A stretch of DNA of 64,000 nucleotides from Primulina eburnea (lineage: Eukaryota; Streptophyta; Magnoliopsida; Lamiales; Gesneriaceae), in NCBI RefSeq assembly GCF_022965805.1, contig NC_133104.1:27214069-27278068 (forward strand). The letters run 5' to 3'. Numbering within the stretch: the stretch's first letter is position 1; each line of letters starts with the position of its first letter. The position numbers were made by a program, and so were the translations under genes. This document shows positions 33,996-46,141 of this stretch, in pieces. Below the pieces are notes generated by a model. The model saw only the letters and a program-made list of their open reading frames with translations, did no database searches and was not told the origin of the DNA.

Positions 33996-36405
33996 CTAAA
34001 AATGCATAACAAAGGTGGCCTGGCAGTCCTTCAATTCAGGAGATGCTTTTGGTACCTCTTTACTTGCATCTTCAAGTAGTTCTACATGATGCACATCACT
34101 CTTTTCTTTAGGCAATATATTGAGAGCTAGTATCGCATCTTGCACATCCCAATCACTTTCGTCCAGTGCAGACGCCGATTCCAACAAACATCTCTCTAAA
34201 GAATCTTTCGTCATCCTACCTGCACCAACATGAGATACACATGAATCAATTACATCAATACTATTACAAGTACTTACCTCATTTGGTTCTTTGATTGTGT
34301 TGTAGATGTTGAACATGACTTCTTCTCCACCTACTCTCAATGTGAGCTCGCCCTTGTGCACATCAATTAAAGCTTTTCCGGTGGCCAAGAACGGCCTTCC
34401 AAAGATAAGCGGAGTCTCCTGATCTTCTTCCATATCTAGAATGACAAAATCAGCAGGAAATATAAATTTGTCTACCTTTACCAGAACATCCTCCACTATC
34501 CCCCGTGGATATGTAAGTGATCTGTCCGCCAGCTGCAGGGTAATAGTGCTAGGCTTCACCTCGCCAAGCTCCAAAGTCCTGTAAATAGAAAAAGGCATTA
34601 AATTAATACTGGCACCTAAATCACATAAAGCTTTATTGATTCTAGAACCACCAATAACACAAGGAATAGTAAAACTCCCTGGATCTTTGAGTTTCTGTGG
34701 TAGTTTCCTTTGGAGTATGGCGCTACACTCTTCGGTCAACTTTACTGTCTCGAACTCATGCAACTTCCTCTTCTTTGACATCACATCTTTGATGAACTTT
34801 GCATAGTTTGGCATTTTCTCTAAAGCATCAGCAAATGGAATGTTGATGTGAATTTTCTTGAAAATCTCCAAAAATTTTGCAAATTGATCATCCAATTTCT
34901 TCTTTTTGAACCTCTGCGGATATGGAAGAACTGGCTTAAATACCGGAGGTTGTTCAACTTCAACTTCAGCTTTAGATCCCTCAGTTTCAACTTCTTCAAC
35001 TGTCATTTCATTTTCATCCTTCTCTTTGGAATTTTTAACCTCAAGTTCTCTTCCACTTCTCAAATTTACAGCTTTGCATTGCTCATTTGGATTCACTTCA
35101 GTATTACTTGGGAATTGACCTTTATTTTCATATCTCAATGCATTAGCCAATTGACTAATCTGCGTCTCCAATGATTTCATTGTGGCACCCATATTTCCCA
35201 TGTGAGTTTCCATGCCCTCAAGACGAGATTCAGTCCTAGCCATCCTTTTACTAGATTCAACAACAAATGTCCCAACTAGATCCTCAAGTGAAGGTTTTCC
35301 TTCACCCTTTGATGTATTGAACCCCGGTGGAGGATTCAACACATTCTTATTATTAGCATATGAAAAATTTTCATGATTTCTCAAACCAGGATGATAAGTG
35401 TTAGGGGGAGGGTTATCTCGATATCCTCCGTAGCCACCAAAATTCATATTGTTGATATAATGAGCCTCATCAGAAATATGTTGTTCTTCAGTAACAACCG
35501 ATGCATTTTCAACCTCTGATGTACTAGCCTTATTCATTGCTGCAATTTGAGTTGTTAAAGCTGAAACTTGAGCGGTGAGTGATGTAATAGGATCTATGGC
35601 ATAAATTCCAGCTTGCTTCTTTATTCCTGACCTCTCAGACGGCCACTGGTAACTGTTAATGGTCATCTGTTTAAGCAAATCATATGCTTGATCAGGTGAT
35701 TTTGCATAAATCGTGCCACCAGCTGTTGCATCCACAGTGCCTCTTGTTTGTCCATTCAAACCATTATAAAACAATTCAATCTGTACCCAATCTTCAAAAC
35801 CATGGTTTGGACACCTCCTCAACAACTGCTTATAACGTTCCCATGCCTCATATAATTGCTCAAAGTCAGTCTGTCTAAAAGTACTTATCTCTATCTTCAA
35901 CTGTGCAGACTTCGCAGGTGGAAAATATTTAGCAAGGAACTTGGTTGCTAACTCCTACCATATAGTGATACTCCCCAAAGGAAGCGATTGGAGCCATCCT
36001 CTTGCTTGGTCCCTAAGAGAAAAAGGAAACAAGCGCAATCGAATTATATCATCAGAAACACCATTTATTTTTACCGTGTCAGTAATTTTCAAGGAATGTT
36101 CTGAGATGTAAATGAGGATCTGCAGTAGCGGCTCCCCCAAACTGATTCTGTTGAACCATGTTTATCAATGCTGGCTTATGCTCAAAGTTGTTTGCATTAA
36201 TAGTCCCTCGTGCTATGCCCGAGTAATGAGCATTCAGTACCTGTCTAAAATGATCTCTGATGGGTATTGCAGAGGGTGGATTTTCATTATCTCTGTTTTC
36301 AGCCATTGCTCGAATCTCTTCTCTTCTTGCCTTTCTTAATCTTCTTGTGGTTCTTTCGATTTCAGGATCAAAGATAAGCAAGTCAAGATTTTGCGATCTT
36401 CGCAT
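33996..36405 (-). pseudogene. Z gag-protease
   Basis: An N-terminal frame (ATG 36405 to 36079) shifts near 36095 into the next segment (36140-35955). A TAG at 35955-35957 follows, then a 634-codon open frame (35900-33996). The gag core has FPFSLRDQARGWLQSLP and NHGFEDWVQIELFYNGLN, then a Gly/Asn-rich region, coiled-coil-like heptads (about 35250-35130) and an acidic Lys/Glu linker. The aspartic protease has ALCDLGASINLMPFS and IFGRPFLATG. A one-base indel near 34015 breaks the join to pol. Confidence 0.88.
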
Positions 36406-36522
36406 GCACTGTCAAACAAAGATAAGACACAAATCAATGTTTAATGTATTACAATAAAAACAGCTCTAAATTAAAATAAAGACTAATTGGTAACAATACT
36501 AATATAAATTTAAAATAGACAC

Positions 36523-36540
36523 TCCCCGAAAACGGTGCCA
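36523..36540 (-). promoter_or_regulatory. Primer-binding site of Z, Asp-tRNA-like
   Basis: The minus strand reads TGGCACCGTTTTCGGGGA, close to the TGGCGCCGTTGCCGGGGA used by Athila elements. It lies a few bases inside the 5' LTR. Confidence 0.75.
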
Positions 36541-36546
36541 AAAACT

Positions 36547-37885
36547 TGTTGCGTGTTTTCCTAATTGCTTGCAAGTGCACAACGTCAAGTTGTAATAAAA
36601 TGTATTTTCGAGTACAAGTGTCGATCCCACGAGGAGTATGTATTTAAATGTATATTAATGCTTGCAATTAAAATAGTCTCAATTTTATTTAGAAAAATCA
36701 ATTGACAGATTTGTTTGCACCAATAACTAGATTTAAAATAAATTTAATTATATTATAACACCAAACTTTTTATAACAAATAACTTAGGAATAAAAGATCT
36801 AGAGGTCCGATTTCACGCAACTATCCACCATTTGTTATTATGTGTAGCTATATTATAAATGTCCTTATTATACATTAGCCAAGAATTCTAAATTATCTAC
36901 TCCCTCTCCCGAGTGCTAAGTAGATACTAATTATCTAACAAAGGATTGTAACGTCCCCATCAACAATCTCTAATTAAATAACACAATAAGCAATAAATTC
37001 TTTTAATGGCTTCAATAGCAATATATGTCCTCCCGAACTATATAAATACCATCGATGTATTTTTCCCTTTCTTGTTTATAAATTCCCTTTTCCAAGTGAT
37101 AAATTATAAACATAAGAATCATTCAAGATATGGCCAATAAAATGAAAGCATTAAGATTGGAAAAATACAAATGAACAATAAGGAAAACTTATATAGCATA
37201 AATCATAAATCCCAACACATGATGTCTAGTTTTATTCCATCATTCCTCTAGAAATAAGAATTAGTTCATAATAAAAATAACACAACAACACATAAATCTT
37301 AAACAAGATATATCAAATAAAAATAAAGAAAGAAGAACTTAGAACAAGAGATTTGGAGTGCAATGAAATTTCTGTCCAGAAATGTGCAATAGATTTCCAA
37401 GGATGATGAACTTGAGCTTCAATCCTTTCTTTGTAGCCTCCTCTCCTTTCTTTTTCTCCCCAATGACCTAGATGATGAATAATAGAAGCCTTTTATAGTC
37501 CTAGTCAAGTCTTGTACGCAAAACACAAAAGTCATCAACTCCCATACGCAGCACACCAAAATTTCAGAATTTTCGGACTTTGTCAGTGCATGACCGCGGG
37601 TGCGCTCATAAATGGACCGCGGGTGCGGTCATGTTTCGGGAAAAAAATCATTTTCACACAACGAAGACCACGGGTGCGGTGCTGAGGAGACCGCGGGTGC
37701 GGTCTTGCTTCGGCAAGTTTTGTCCTTTGCACTTTCTAATTAATCACTTTACTAGTCCAAATTCTCATTCTAAGCTTCAAAACTACAATAACAAAAACAA
37801 CAACAAATCACATAAAACCTGCTCAAGAATCACAAAATTCCAAGTTAAAAACAAGTAATAAAAGTACAATAAATTGCACTTATCA
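36547..37885 (-). repeat. Z 5' LTR (right, 1339 bp)
   Basis: It pairs with 26031-27391 over its whole length with few differences. The main length difference is one missing 25-bp palindrome unit. It holds the TATA box at 37489-37500 (minus). Confidence 0.9.
37592..37703. repeat. Cluster of ACCGCGGGTGCGGT palindromes in Z 5' LTR (4 copies)
   Basis: Four units (ACCGCGGGTGCGCT, two exact copies, and ACCACGGGTGCGGT) lie about 90-215 bp upstream of the TATA box in element orientation. Confidence 0.9.
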
Positions 37886-37986
37886 CTTCCGCATTTTAAA
37901 AAAAAAATTTTAGACCCTATTTATCTTAATTGATTGAATTAGTCCTAATGACGATTAAGAAGATGATTAGCGTCCGGGTCCCCACA
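37886..37986 (+). repeat. Family X LTR (copy X2), part 2, 3' end
   Basis: It resumes with the duplicated CTTCC and continues as reverse complement of about 54833-54945, ending GGGTCCCCACA. H pol sequence starts at the next base, so this is the right edge of an LTR inserted in H. The left flank of H for this insertion is lost. Confidence 0.85.
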
Positions 37987-38110
37987 GTAAGGTAGAAGAA
38001 TTCAGAGATTGGCAAGTGCCCAAGACCGAGACAGAGATCCGTAGCTTCTTGGGATTGGCGGGGTACTACAGGAAGTTCATTTAGGGCTTCTCTTCTATTA
38101 CGGTGCTTAT
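37987..38110 (+). pseudogene. Element H pol, slice 1 (RT thumb)
   Basis: It translates to a segment like VEEFRDWQVPKTETEIRSFL then [10 protein letters not shown], then TAG, then GFSSITV, homologous to family A RT downstream of the catalytic site. It is cut by X2 on the left and X on the right; the next slice continues at 56911. Confidence 0.85.
38106..38110. repeat. Target site duplication of X, left (CTTAT)
   Basis: CTTAT here and CCTAT at 56911-56915 flank the TG...CA ends of X; one base differs. H pol coding continues across the two sites. Confidence 0.75.
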
Positions 38111-38457
38111 TGTTAGGACCCGGACGCTAATCATCTTCTTAATCATCTTTGGGGTTTAATTATCAATTAAGATAAACAGGGTCTAAAAATTTCTTTTTTT
38201 TTTTTAATTATGCGGAAGGTAATGGAATCATTCTATTATACAAACCAGTATAATAATACAAATCCTATATAACATGCATCTAATTTAAAGCTAGGTTCAA
38301 CTACTACAATCAAGTAATAAAACCTATCTACATCTAAGTCCGTGATCACCACTCAATCTCGATCTATCATCATCTTCTGGGCCCTGATCCTGCCCCACCT
38401 GTTGTCATGCACACATACAAAACAAGACAACAGCCGGATAACTCCGGTGAGATATAA
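38111..38457 (-). repeat. X 3' LTR (left), part 1
   Basis: The + strand starts TGTTAGGACCCGGACGC and aligns with 54833-55179. It is interrupted at 38457 by A3, within GAGATATAA. Confidence 0.88.
38453..38457. repeat. Target site duplication of A3, left (TATAA)
   Basis: TATAA at 38453-38457 and 49092-49096. The uninterrupted sequence GGTGAGATATAAATATCCCA is preserved in the other X LTR at about 55166-55185, which confirms the empty site. Confidence 0.95.
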
Positions 38458-41406
38458 TGTAGAACCCGTAAAATCAGTAGACGTAAAAGCCATGCATAAT
38501 TCTAGATTTTTAAAATTTAATTGACTTCATTGCATGATTATTTTAAATGCGTTTATTTGAAGTTAATTATTTATTTATTTTACGCAGTAGTTTAATCGTC
38601 ATCGTTTCAGTATATAAGGGAGGCCGGACTGGAGATGGAGTATTGAGATAAATTAATAAAGTCATGTTTAATTATTTTATGCATTTTATGCATAATTCAT
38701 GCATGATAGGATTTGCTTCACGAAATTTTAAAAGTTCGTGCATTAGAATTTTAAGTTGCATTTCACGTTCGAGCGAGGATCGGAGACCAGAGAATTTTCA
38801 GGAAAATTATTTTATTTCACGATTTATTTTTATAAATTAAGTGGGAGCGTTTTAAGAGTATTTTTCAAAAAAATGGGAAGTTTTGAGTATTTTTACCCGT
38901 AAGATTTTATTTTTATCGGTATGTAAATTTTATCCAATCGGGAGACTTTTTAATGGTTCGGATAATACTTTCAAAATCTTTTCAAATCGAAATATTTTTC
39001 GGGAGTGAGTTTAGACTTAATGGGCCTATTTTTAGTCTTGTTGGGCTTAGAATCATTTTTAAACTTTTAATTATCAAAATTAGGCCCATTAGTTGGTTGT
39101 TAGCTATTTAAATATTGCCTAATTATCATCTAAACCTAAACCTAATTATTTTGCATAGCCGACACCCCCATTCAGAACCTCTCACCCTCGGTTTCAGACC
39201 CACCAGCCGAAAGCTTGAGTTTTTGGTTTGTTTTGCAAAGAAAACTTCACCCGGGTCTCCCTCGCATCGTTCTTGCTATTCAAACATCTAAGGCACGCTT
39301 GTATCTCTTATTTTCTGCATCATCCATGTTATAGCACTGATGTATATGTGTTTAAGCATGTAAAACTCTCGGTCCATGCATGTGCAGAGAAGATCAATGA
39401 ATTTTCATGGGTTCTTTGTATTCTTACATTTGCTACTCACGCTTTTCTGTTTGTTGGAAGGGGCTGCCGTATTAGATTGGTAAGGGGCTGTCTAGATCGT
39501 GACTGATAAGATGTAAATTCTGGTGTGTAGATCGGTCGAGTGTAGATGTGTTGGAGTGGAAACTCGATCGGACCTTGTAGAGAAGCAAGGGTCTCGGTAG
39601 GAAGTTTGGGCTGTTTCTTGGCTGCTAACTGTTAGATGCGTGGCGAGGCTGAGAACTTGGTGTTGTTAGGTGTTCCTCGGTGTCTGGTCTAGGCCTACGG
39701 TAAGTGGGTTCATGGCTGGAACGAGAGGGATAGCTTGAGTCGTGAGTTTGAGGAGAATAGGCGCATGAGGTGGATGATAGTGGCGCTGCGATTTTTCCAG
39801 CTTGCATGGGAGCGGTGGGATGAGTCGGTAGAGTGCCTTAAGCGCTGATCTAAGTCCCTGGTGTGAACTCGTGATTGGTGCATTGAGTTGAGAGTAGTGG
39901 CGTGGGAGAAGGGATAAAATAATGCATGAAGTGGAGTAAATAGAAAGGGGCCGATGGTTGGTTTGGGTTATTAATTATTTAGCCGAGAATTTTGGGTCAA
40001 ATCTGGGAGCGTTATGAGCTTCATAGTATTTTTAAAAGATGGCAAAAATTTGAGATGATTTTGGTTTAGTTTTGGTTTGATTCGGGTTAAAATCGGGACC
40101 TCGGTCCAAGTTTTAAAACGAATAGATTAAGTTGATTTTTGGGCTCGAATTTACGTCTAAGAATATTTTTAAAATGGTTTGGATATTTTAAGGAATTTGG
40201 TAAGCTTCGGGTCAATTTTAGAGGTCCAGGGTTGATACGATAATTTTCGGGTTTCCAGGGGCAAAATGGTCATTTTGCACCCGGGGTGAGATTTTAGTCC
40301 TAGCAGCGCATTGAGCACAAATCATAATATTTTTGAAATGTTCATGCATCACGTTTACATATTTTTATGCTATTGTAATAATTATGGTGCATGCTTAATT
40401 TAAAGGAACTAAGTGAGAAAGTGAAGAGCACTCCGTCTCCGCCGCGCCGTGTCGTTATTTTGTTTGTTTTCAGTCAAAACAAACCAAGGCATGTTTATAT
40501 CTTCTTTCACTCTTCAATCAAGCCATATAGATATTTTTAAATATCGCAAGTACATGATTTTAATACAAGATATTTCAGTATGCGATTTAATTATATTACG
40601 TGCATTAAACAGAAAATGATTATTTTTGAGATTTATGCGATATGGCTTGTGGTTCATTCACTATGTGGGAGCATTATTTATACGGTCGCCAGTGACCGCT
40701 CAGTTCAGGTTGGTACCACCCGGTCGCCAGTGACCGATCAGTTCAGGATGGTACCATCGGGTCTTCAGTGACCGCCAGCTCAGTTCCAGGCTCCCCGGTA
40801 GTCAGTTACCGATCAGTTCAGCTTAGTGCAGTGGCCACAGGCGTAAAACATAATCTCAACAGAAAATTTTACCAGTTATTTCAGTACAGGCTCCAAGGAG
40901 CAAATATTTTTACTATGATTATCAGTTCAGTTATGCACGTATTATAATTGCTCAGATCAGTTTATTTTCAGCATGATTACAGATCATTTTCAGTATGCAT
41001 CACGACATGATATTTTTCCCCATGCATATTTTACTTCAGATTTTATTCGTTACCTGCGATATATGCATGCTGAGTCTTTAGGCTCACTAGACTTGATTGT
41101 TGTAGGTACTGATGAGGTCAGGGCCGAGGGCGGGGACCAGTGAGCTAGCTTGGGTCGGCAGTAGTGGCACCCGAGGACCTCAGTGCAGCAGTTGCTATTT
41201 TATTCCGCAAACAATTTTTATCAGTAGTTGGATAATTTTCAAATTGTTATTTTTGGCAAGACTTTATTTTCTTCCGCTCCTACTATTTTAAACTTTGAAC
41301 TTGATTTATCAGACGATTTTACGAATCAGGCCATTTAAGTTCTTTTAAAAAGAAAATTTTTAATTTTCCGCAAATTTTAAAGCAAGCAGTTTTAGGGCCT
41401 TTTACA
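38458..41406 (+). repeat. A3 5' LTR (2949 bp)
   Basis: It runs from TGTAGAACCC to GGGCCTTTTACA. It contains the site II block, TATTTAAATA near 39107 and AACCTAAACC, and the 38-bp palindrome repeat at about 40684-40775. Confidence 0.95.
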
Positions 41407-41408
41407 GT

Positions 41409-41421
41409 TGGTATCAGAGCC
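41409..41421 (+). promoter_or_regulatory. Primer-binding site of A3
   Basis: TGGTATCAGAGCC follows the LTR by two bases and continues AGGTT, a longer match to initiator tRNA-Met than in A1 and A2 (TATGTT). Confidence 0.9.
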
Positions 41422-41640
41422 AGGTTGTTCTGTATAGGGTACACTACTACTGACCGCGAGAAGCTCACGAAGCCACGTCTTCGGCCTGTAAGTTTTCAGT
41501 TCAGCATTTTGTTCAGCATTTTATTTAAAGCATGAATTATTTTGTCAGCACGCTTCCAGATTTTCAGTATTTCAGTGTTCAGTTATAATAAATTATGGAA
41601 TTATGCATGTTAGTTACGTACGGGTTATGTATGGAACAAT

Positions 41641-42858
41641 ATGCCCCCTAGACGTCAAGTAGGACGCCCGAGAGGTGGTGGCGAGCACCGTCGCGAGGAC
41701 GATGACGACCAGAGACAAGAGAGGCAGACACCTCCACCTCCTCCACCTCCTCCTCCACCGCCCCCACCGGACATGAGTGCCCAGATGCTAGCTGGGATGA
41801 CACAGTTCCTCGCACAGTTTGCGGGGAACAATGCTGTGGTGACTAGGCCGACAGGGCCCGAGGCTGTTTACGAGAGATTTATGAAGATGCGTCCAAAGGA
41901 GTTTTCTGGGACTTCTGACCCCATGGTTGCCAAGGGATGGATCAAATCTCTCGAGGTCATTTTCGAGTTTATGGAGCTAGGAGACGCAGACCGAGTCCGG
42001 TGTGCCACTTACCTGTTCAGTGGTGATGCCCGCTTATGGTGGGAAGGAGCTTCGGTAGCCTTGACTTTGGCTACACTTTCTTGGACCCGCTTTACGGAGG
42101 TTTTCTACTCCAAGTATTTTGCTGAGGAGGTTCGCACCAGGCTGACCACCGAGTTTATGAGTCTGAGGCAAGGAGATATGACGGTTACGGAGTTTATCCG
42201 TAAGTTCGAGAGGGGCTGTCACTTTGTGCCCCTGCTAGCGAATGATGCCAGAGACAAGGTGATGCAATTCATGGTGGGTTTACGGCCGATCTTGCGCCGG
42301 GATGTTAGGGTGTCTGACCCTGCTACTTATGAGATTGCCGTCTCCAAGGCCCTAGCCGCAGAGCAGGATCTGCGGGATATCGAGAGGGATCGCCAGGGCA
42401 AGCGCCCAGTACAGGCACCGCACCGCCCTCCTATTCATCAGCATCAGCAACAGAATAAGAGGCCTTTTCATGTACCGCCCAGGAACCGAGGCCAGCAACA
42501 GCAGCAGCAGCGGGGACGCCCAGCCCCGAGGACTCAGGAGCACCCATTCTGTCCGAGGTGCTCTCGTCGCCATCCTGGAGCATGTATGATTGGCTCAGGA
42601 AAGTGTTTTAAGTGTGGCAGTACAGACCACATGTTGCTGCAGTGCCCCCAGAGGAATCTGCCTACTCAGGGCAGAGTTTTTACTCTACATGCCACGGAAA
42701 CGAATCCGGAGACGATGTTGATGACAGGGAGAATTTTCATAGCCGGCAAAGCTACCAAGGCCTTGATAGATTCAGGGGCCACTCACTCGTTCATTTCGGA
42801 GATCTTCGCAAACTTTCTGAAGATCAAGACCATTGGGCTAGACATAGCCTTTCAGTAG
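41641..42858 (+). CDS. A3 gag-protease (5' part of gag-pol)
   Basis: The frame runs from ATG 41641 (MPPRRQVGR) without interruption through a polyproline run, the Retrotrans_gag core, a Gln/His-rich basic linker, the zinc knuckles ([12 protein letters not shown] and [14 protein letters not shown]) and directly into the protease active site ([13 protein letters not shown]). Gag and protease are contiguous here, whereas A1 and A2 have 202 bp between them. A one-base deletion near 42855 (CCTTTCAG for CCTATTCAG) shifts the frame, and it stops at 42856-42858 inside the protease. The original polyprotein continued into the next feature. Confidence 0.9.
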   Translation: MPPRRQVGRPRGGGEHRREDDDDQRQERQTPPPPPPPPPPPPPDMSAQMLAGMTQFLAQFAGNNAVVTRPTGPEAVYERFMKMRPKEFSGTSDPMVAKGWIKSLEVIFEFMELGDADRVRCATYLFSGDARLWWEGASVALTLATLSWTRFTEVFYSKYFAEEVRTRLTTEFMSLRQGDMTVTEFIRKFERGCHFVPLLANDARDKVMQFMVGLRPILRRDVRVSDPATYEIAVSKALAAEQDLRDIERDRQGKRPVQAPHRPPIHQHQQQNKRPFHVPPRNRGQQQQQQRGRPAPRTQEHPFCPRCSRRHPGACMIGSGKCFKCGSTDHMLLQCPQRNLPTQGRVFTLHATETNPETMLMTGRIFIAGKATKALIDSGATHSFISEIFANFLKIKTIGLDIAFQ

Positions 42859-45800
42859 TGTTGCCGTCAGGCGAGGAGATGGCAGCCACCAATGTTATCC
42901 GAGATATAGACCTTGAGCTGCACGGTAAGCTTGTATATGCAGATCTGATTGTGCTACCGATGCCGGAATTTGACATCATCCTAGGGATGGACTGGCTACT
43001 GAAGAACAGAGTATTGATCGACTTCCAGCGGAGATCTGTTCTTGTCCGACCGCCTGGAATGGAGCAGTTCTTATTTGAGCCGGACAGGTACTTTTCGTTA
43101 CCGCGCATTATTCCATATGTTCAGGCTAGGAAACTCATGCATAGAGGGTGTCGAGCATTTCTAGCGACCTTTTTATCTGTCCTCGAAGAACCCAGCCAGT
43201 CAGCCTCAGATGTTCCGATTGTCCGAGATTTCTTAGACGTTTTTCCCGAAGACGTCTCTGGTATGCCACCTGAGAGAGTGGTGGAGTTTTCCATTGAGCT
43301 TATGCCAGGTACGGCTCCGATATCCAAAGCGCCGTACCGATTAGCACCGACAGAGATGGCAGAGCTTAAAAAGCAGATTCAGGAACTTCTTGACAAGGAG
43401 TTCATTCGCCCGAGCTTTTCACCATGGGGCGCGCCAGTCTTGTTTGTTAAGAAGAAGGATGGCTCGATGAGGCTTTGCATTGACTATCGAGAGTTGAACA
43501 GGGTTACAGTTAAAAACAAATACCCACTGCCGAGGATTGAGGATCTGTTTGACCAGTTGCAGGGAGCTTCGATTTTCTCCAAGATTGATCTGCGTTCTGG
43601 TTATCATCAGTTGAGAGTGAGAGATGCTGATGTCTCGAAGACTGCTTTCAGGACTCGTTATGGTCACTATGAGTTCCTTGTGATGCCGTTCGGTCTGACG
43701 AATGCGCCAGCGATCTTCATGGATCTCATGAATCGCGTATTTCAGCCGTACCTCGACCAGTTTGTGATAGTTTTCATAGACGACATCCTCGTCTACTCCA
43801 AGAGTCGGGAGGAGCACAGCAGGCATCTGACCACAGTGTTGCAGACTTTGCAGAAGCATAAGTTGTTCGCGAAGTTCAGCAAGTGCGAATTCTGGTTAGA
43901 GAAGGTGGCGTTCCTAGGCCACATTGTTTCCAGTAGTGGTATTGAGGTAGACCCCGCAAAAGTTGCAGCAGTCAGAGATTGGGTTGTGCCTCAGAATGCA
44001 TCCGAGATCCGCAGTTTTCTTGGACTGGCAGGATATTACAGGAAGTTCATCCAGGGATTCTCATCCATTGCCGTTCCACTCACAGCACTGACCAAGAAGA
44101 ATGTGAAATTTGTGTGGAGCGAGGAGTGTCAGAAGAGCTTCGATACTTTGAAGCAAGCTCTTATCTCAGCACCCGTTTTGGCTGTACCGTCAGGATCTGG
44201 TGAGTTTGTCCTTTATACCGATGCTTCGAAGCTTGGTTTAGGTGCAGTTCTGATGCAGCATGGGAGAGTGATAGCGTATGCTTCTCGACAGCTAAAGACC
44301 CATGAGAAGAATTATCCTACCCATGATCTGGAGTTAGCAGCAGTAGTTTTTGCTTTGAAGATTTGGAGGCACTATCTGTATGGAGAGAAATGCCAGATCT
44401 TTACCGACCACAAGAGCCTCAAGTATTTCTTTACGCAGAAGGAGCTGAACATGCGTCAGAGGCGTTGGTTGGAGCTTGTGAAAGACTACGATTGTGACAT
44501 TAGCTACCACCCGGGTAAAGCTAATGTAGTTGCAGATGCACTGAGCAGAAAAGTCGCAGTGATGGCTCATTTGACGATGCAGAAACCTCTTCAGATCGAG
44601 ATGCAGAGGTTTGATCTTGAGACTTAACCTCGAGGTAGAGTTCCTCGTCTATCTACCATGACCATTCAGTCTTCCCTTTTTGACCGTATTCGCAGTGGGC
44701 AGGTCGCCGATGAGCAGTTGGTACAGTGGAAGAAGAGGGATGAAGCCAAGGGCAGTGTCTTGTATTCAGTCAGCGACGGTATTGTGAGATACCGAGATAG
44801 GATATGGGTTCCTAGCAGTGATACTATCCGTGCAGATATTCTATCAGAGGCCCACAGGTCGCCGTACTCAATTCACCCAGGGAGTACGAAGATGTACAAA
44901 GATCTACAGCTATTGTACTGGTGGCCAGGGATGAAGAAGGACGTCAGGCGTTTTGTATCCGAGTGCCTGACTTGTCAGTTAGTGAAGGCAGAACATCAGA
45001 GACCAGCAGGTTTGCTCAAGCCTCTTCCCATTCTCGAGTGGAAGTGGGAGAATGTTACCATGGACTTTGTGACCGGATTGCCGAGGTCAGCCAGAGGATC
45101 GAATGCCATTTGGGTGATTGTAGATCGTCTTACCAAATCAGCGCACTTCTTGCCTATTAAGACGACATTCACCATGAATCAGTATGCAGAGTTGTATAAC
45201 CGGGAGATAGTCCGACTTCATGGTATTCCAGTTTCGATCGTATCCGACAGAGATCCCAGATTCACTTCCTCATTTTGGAAGAGCTTGCATTCGACTTTGG
45301 GTACGAAGCTGCTGTTTAGCACAGCTTTCCATCCGCAGACAGATGGACAGTCGGAGCGAGTTATTCAGATTTTGGAGGATCTTCTTCGCGCTTGCGTCAT
45401 TGATTTCTCAGGGAGTTGGGAGTCGAACTTACCATTGGTAGAGTTCACCTATAACAACAGTTTCCAGTCGTCTATAGGTATGGCTCCATATGAAGCACTG
45501 TATGGCCGCAAGTGCAGATCTCCTGTTCATTGGGATGAAGTAGGAGAGAGAGCAGAGTTGGGTCCAGAGATTGTTCAGCAGGCAGCAGATGTAGTAGTCA
45601 AGATCCGTGATAGGATGAGGACTGCTCAGAGCCGACAGAAGAGTTATGCCGATCAGCGGAGGAGAGACTTAGAGTTTGCAGTGGGCGATCATGTCTTCGT
45701 GAAAGTGGCACCTATGAAGGGTGTCATGAGATTTGGGAAGAAAGGGAAGCTCAGTCCGAGATTCATTGGACCATTTGAGATCCTCGACAGAGTTGGGACG

Positions 45801-46106
45801 CTAGCTTATCGTGTTGCTCTTCCGCCGAATCTGGCCGGAGTACACAATGTGTTCCATGTCTCTATGCTGAGGAAGTATATGGCAAATCCCTCGCATGTTC
45901 TGAACTTCGAGCCGTTGCAGCTTACTCCAAACATGTCTTATGAGGAGAGACCAGTGCAGATCTTAGACAGACAGGAGAAGAAACTTCGGAACAAGTTGGT
46001 TAGGCGAGTCAAAGTCAAATGGCTCAACCATTCAGAAGAGGAAGCTACATGGGAGTCTGAGCCAGAGATGAGGAGTCGCTATCCAGAGCTATTCGGTGAG
46101 TTCTAA
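42853..46106 (+). pseudogene. A3 pol: protease end, RT, RNase H, integrase, chromodomain
   Basis: After the one-base shift the frame is open through RT (FIDD at 43773-43784) and RNase H ([25 protein letters not shown]) to TAA 44625-44627, where A1 has TAT (Tyr). The rest (from about 44628, first ATG 44658) holds an intact integrase zinc finger (CLTCQ), D-D-E core and chromodomain-like tail, ending at TAA 46104-46106. It retains CAG at both positions where A1 and A2 have TAG. The ATG at 42612 is out of frame with gag and not a real start. Confidence 0.9.
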
Positions 46107-46128
46107 TTTCGGGGACGAAATTTCTTTT

Positions 46129-46141
46129 AAGGGGGAAGGAT
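46129..46141 (+). promoter_or_regulatory. Polypurine tract of A3
   Basis: AAGGGGGAAGGA lies directly before the 3' LTR start. Confidence 0.85.

Larger units (their letters stand above)
26031..37885 (-). mobile_element. Element Z: complete Athila-like Ty3/Gypsy element
   Basis: The element is 11.86 kb with LTRs of 1361 and 1339 bp, a perfect 5-bp duplication CTTCC, an Asp-tRNA-like PBS and a TTTGGGGGAG polypurine tract. On the minus strand the order is gag-protease, RT, RNase H, integrase, then an env-like ORF downstream of pol, which is the Athila arrangement. The protease has the Athila-typical DLGAS instead of DTG/DSG. Several frameshifts and stops make it non-autonomous now. Confidence 0.9.
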
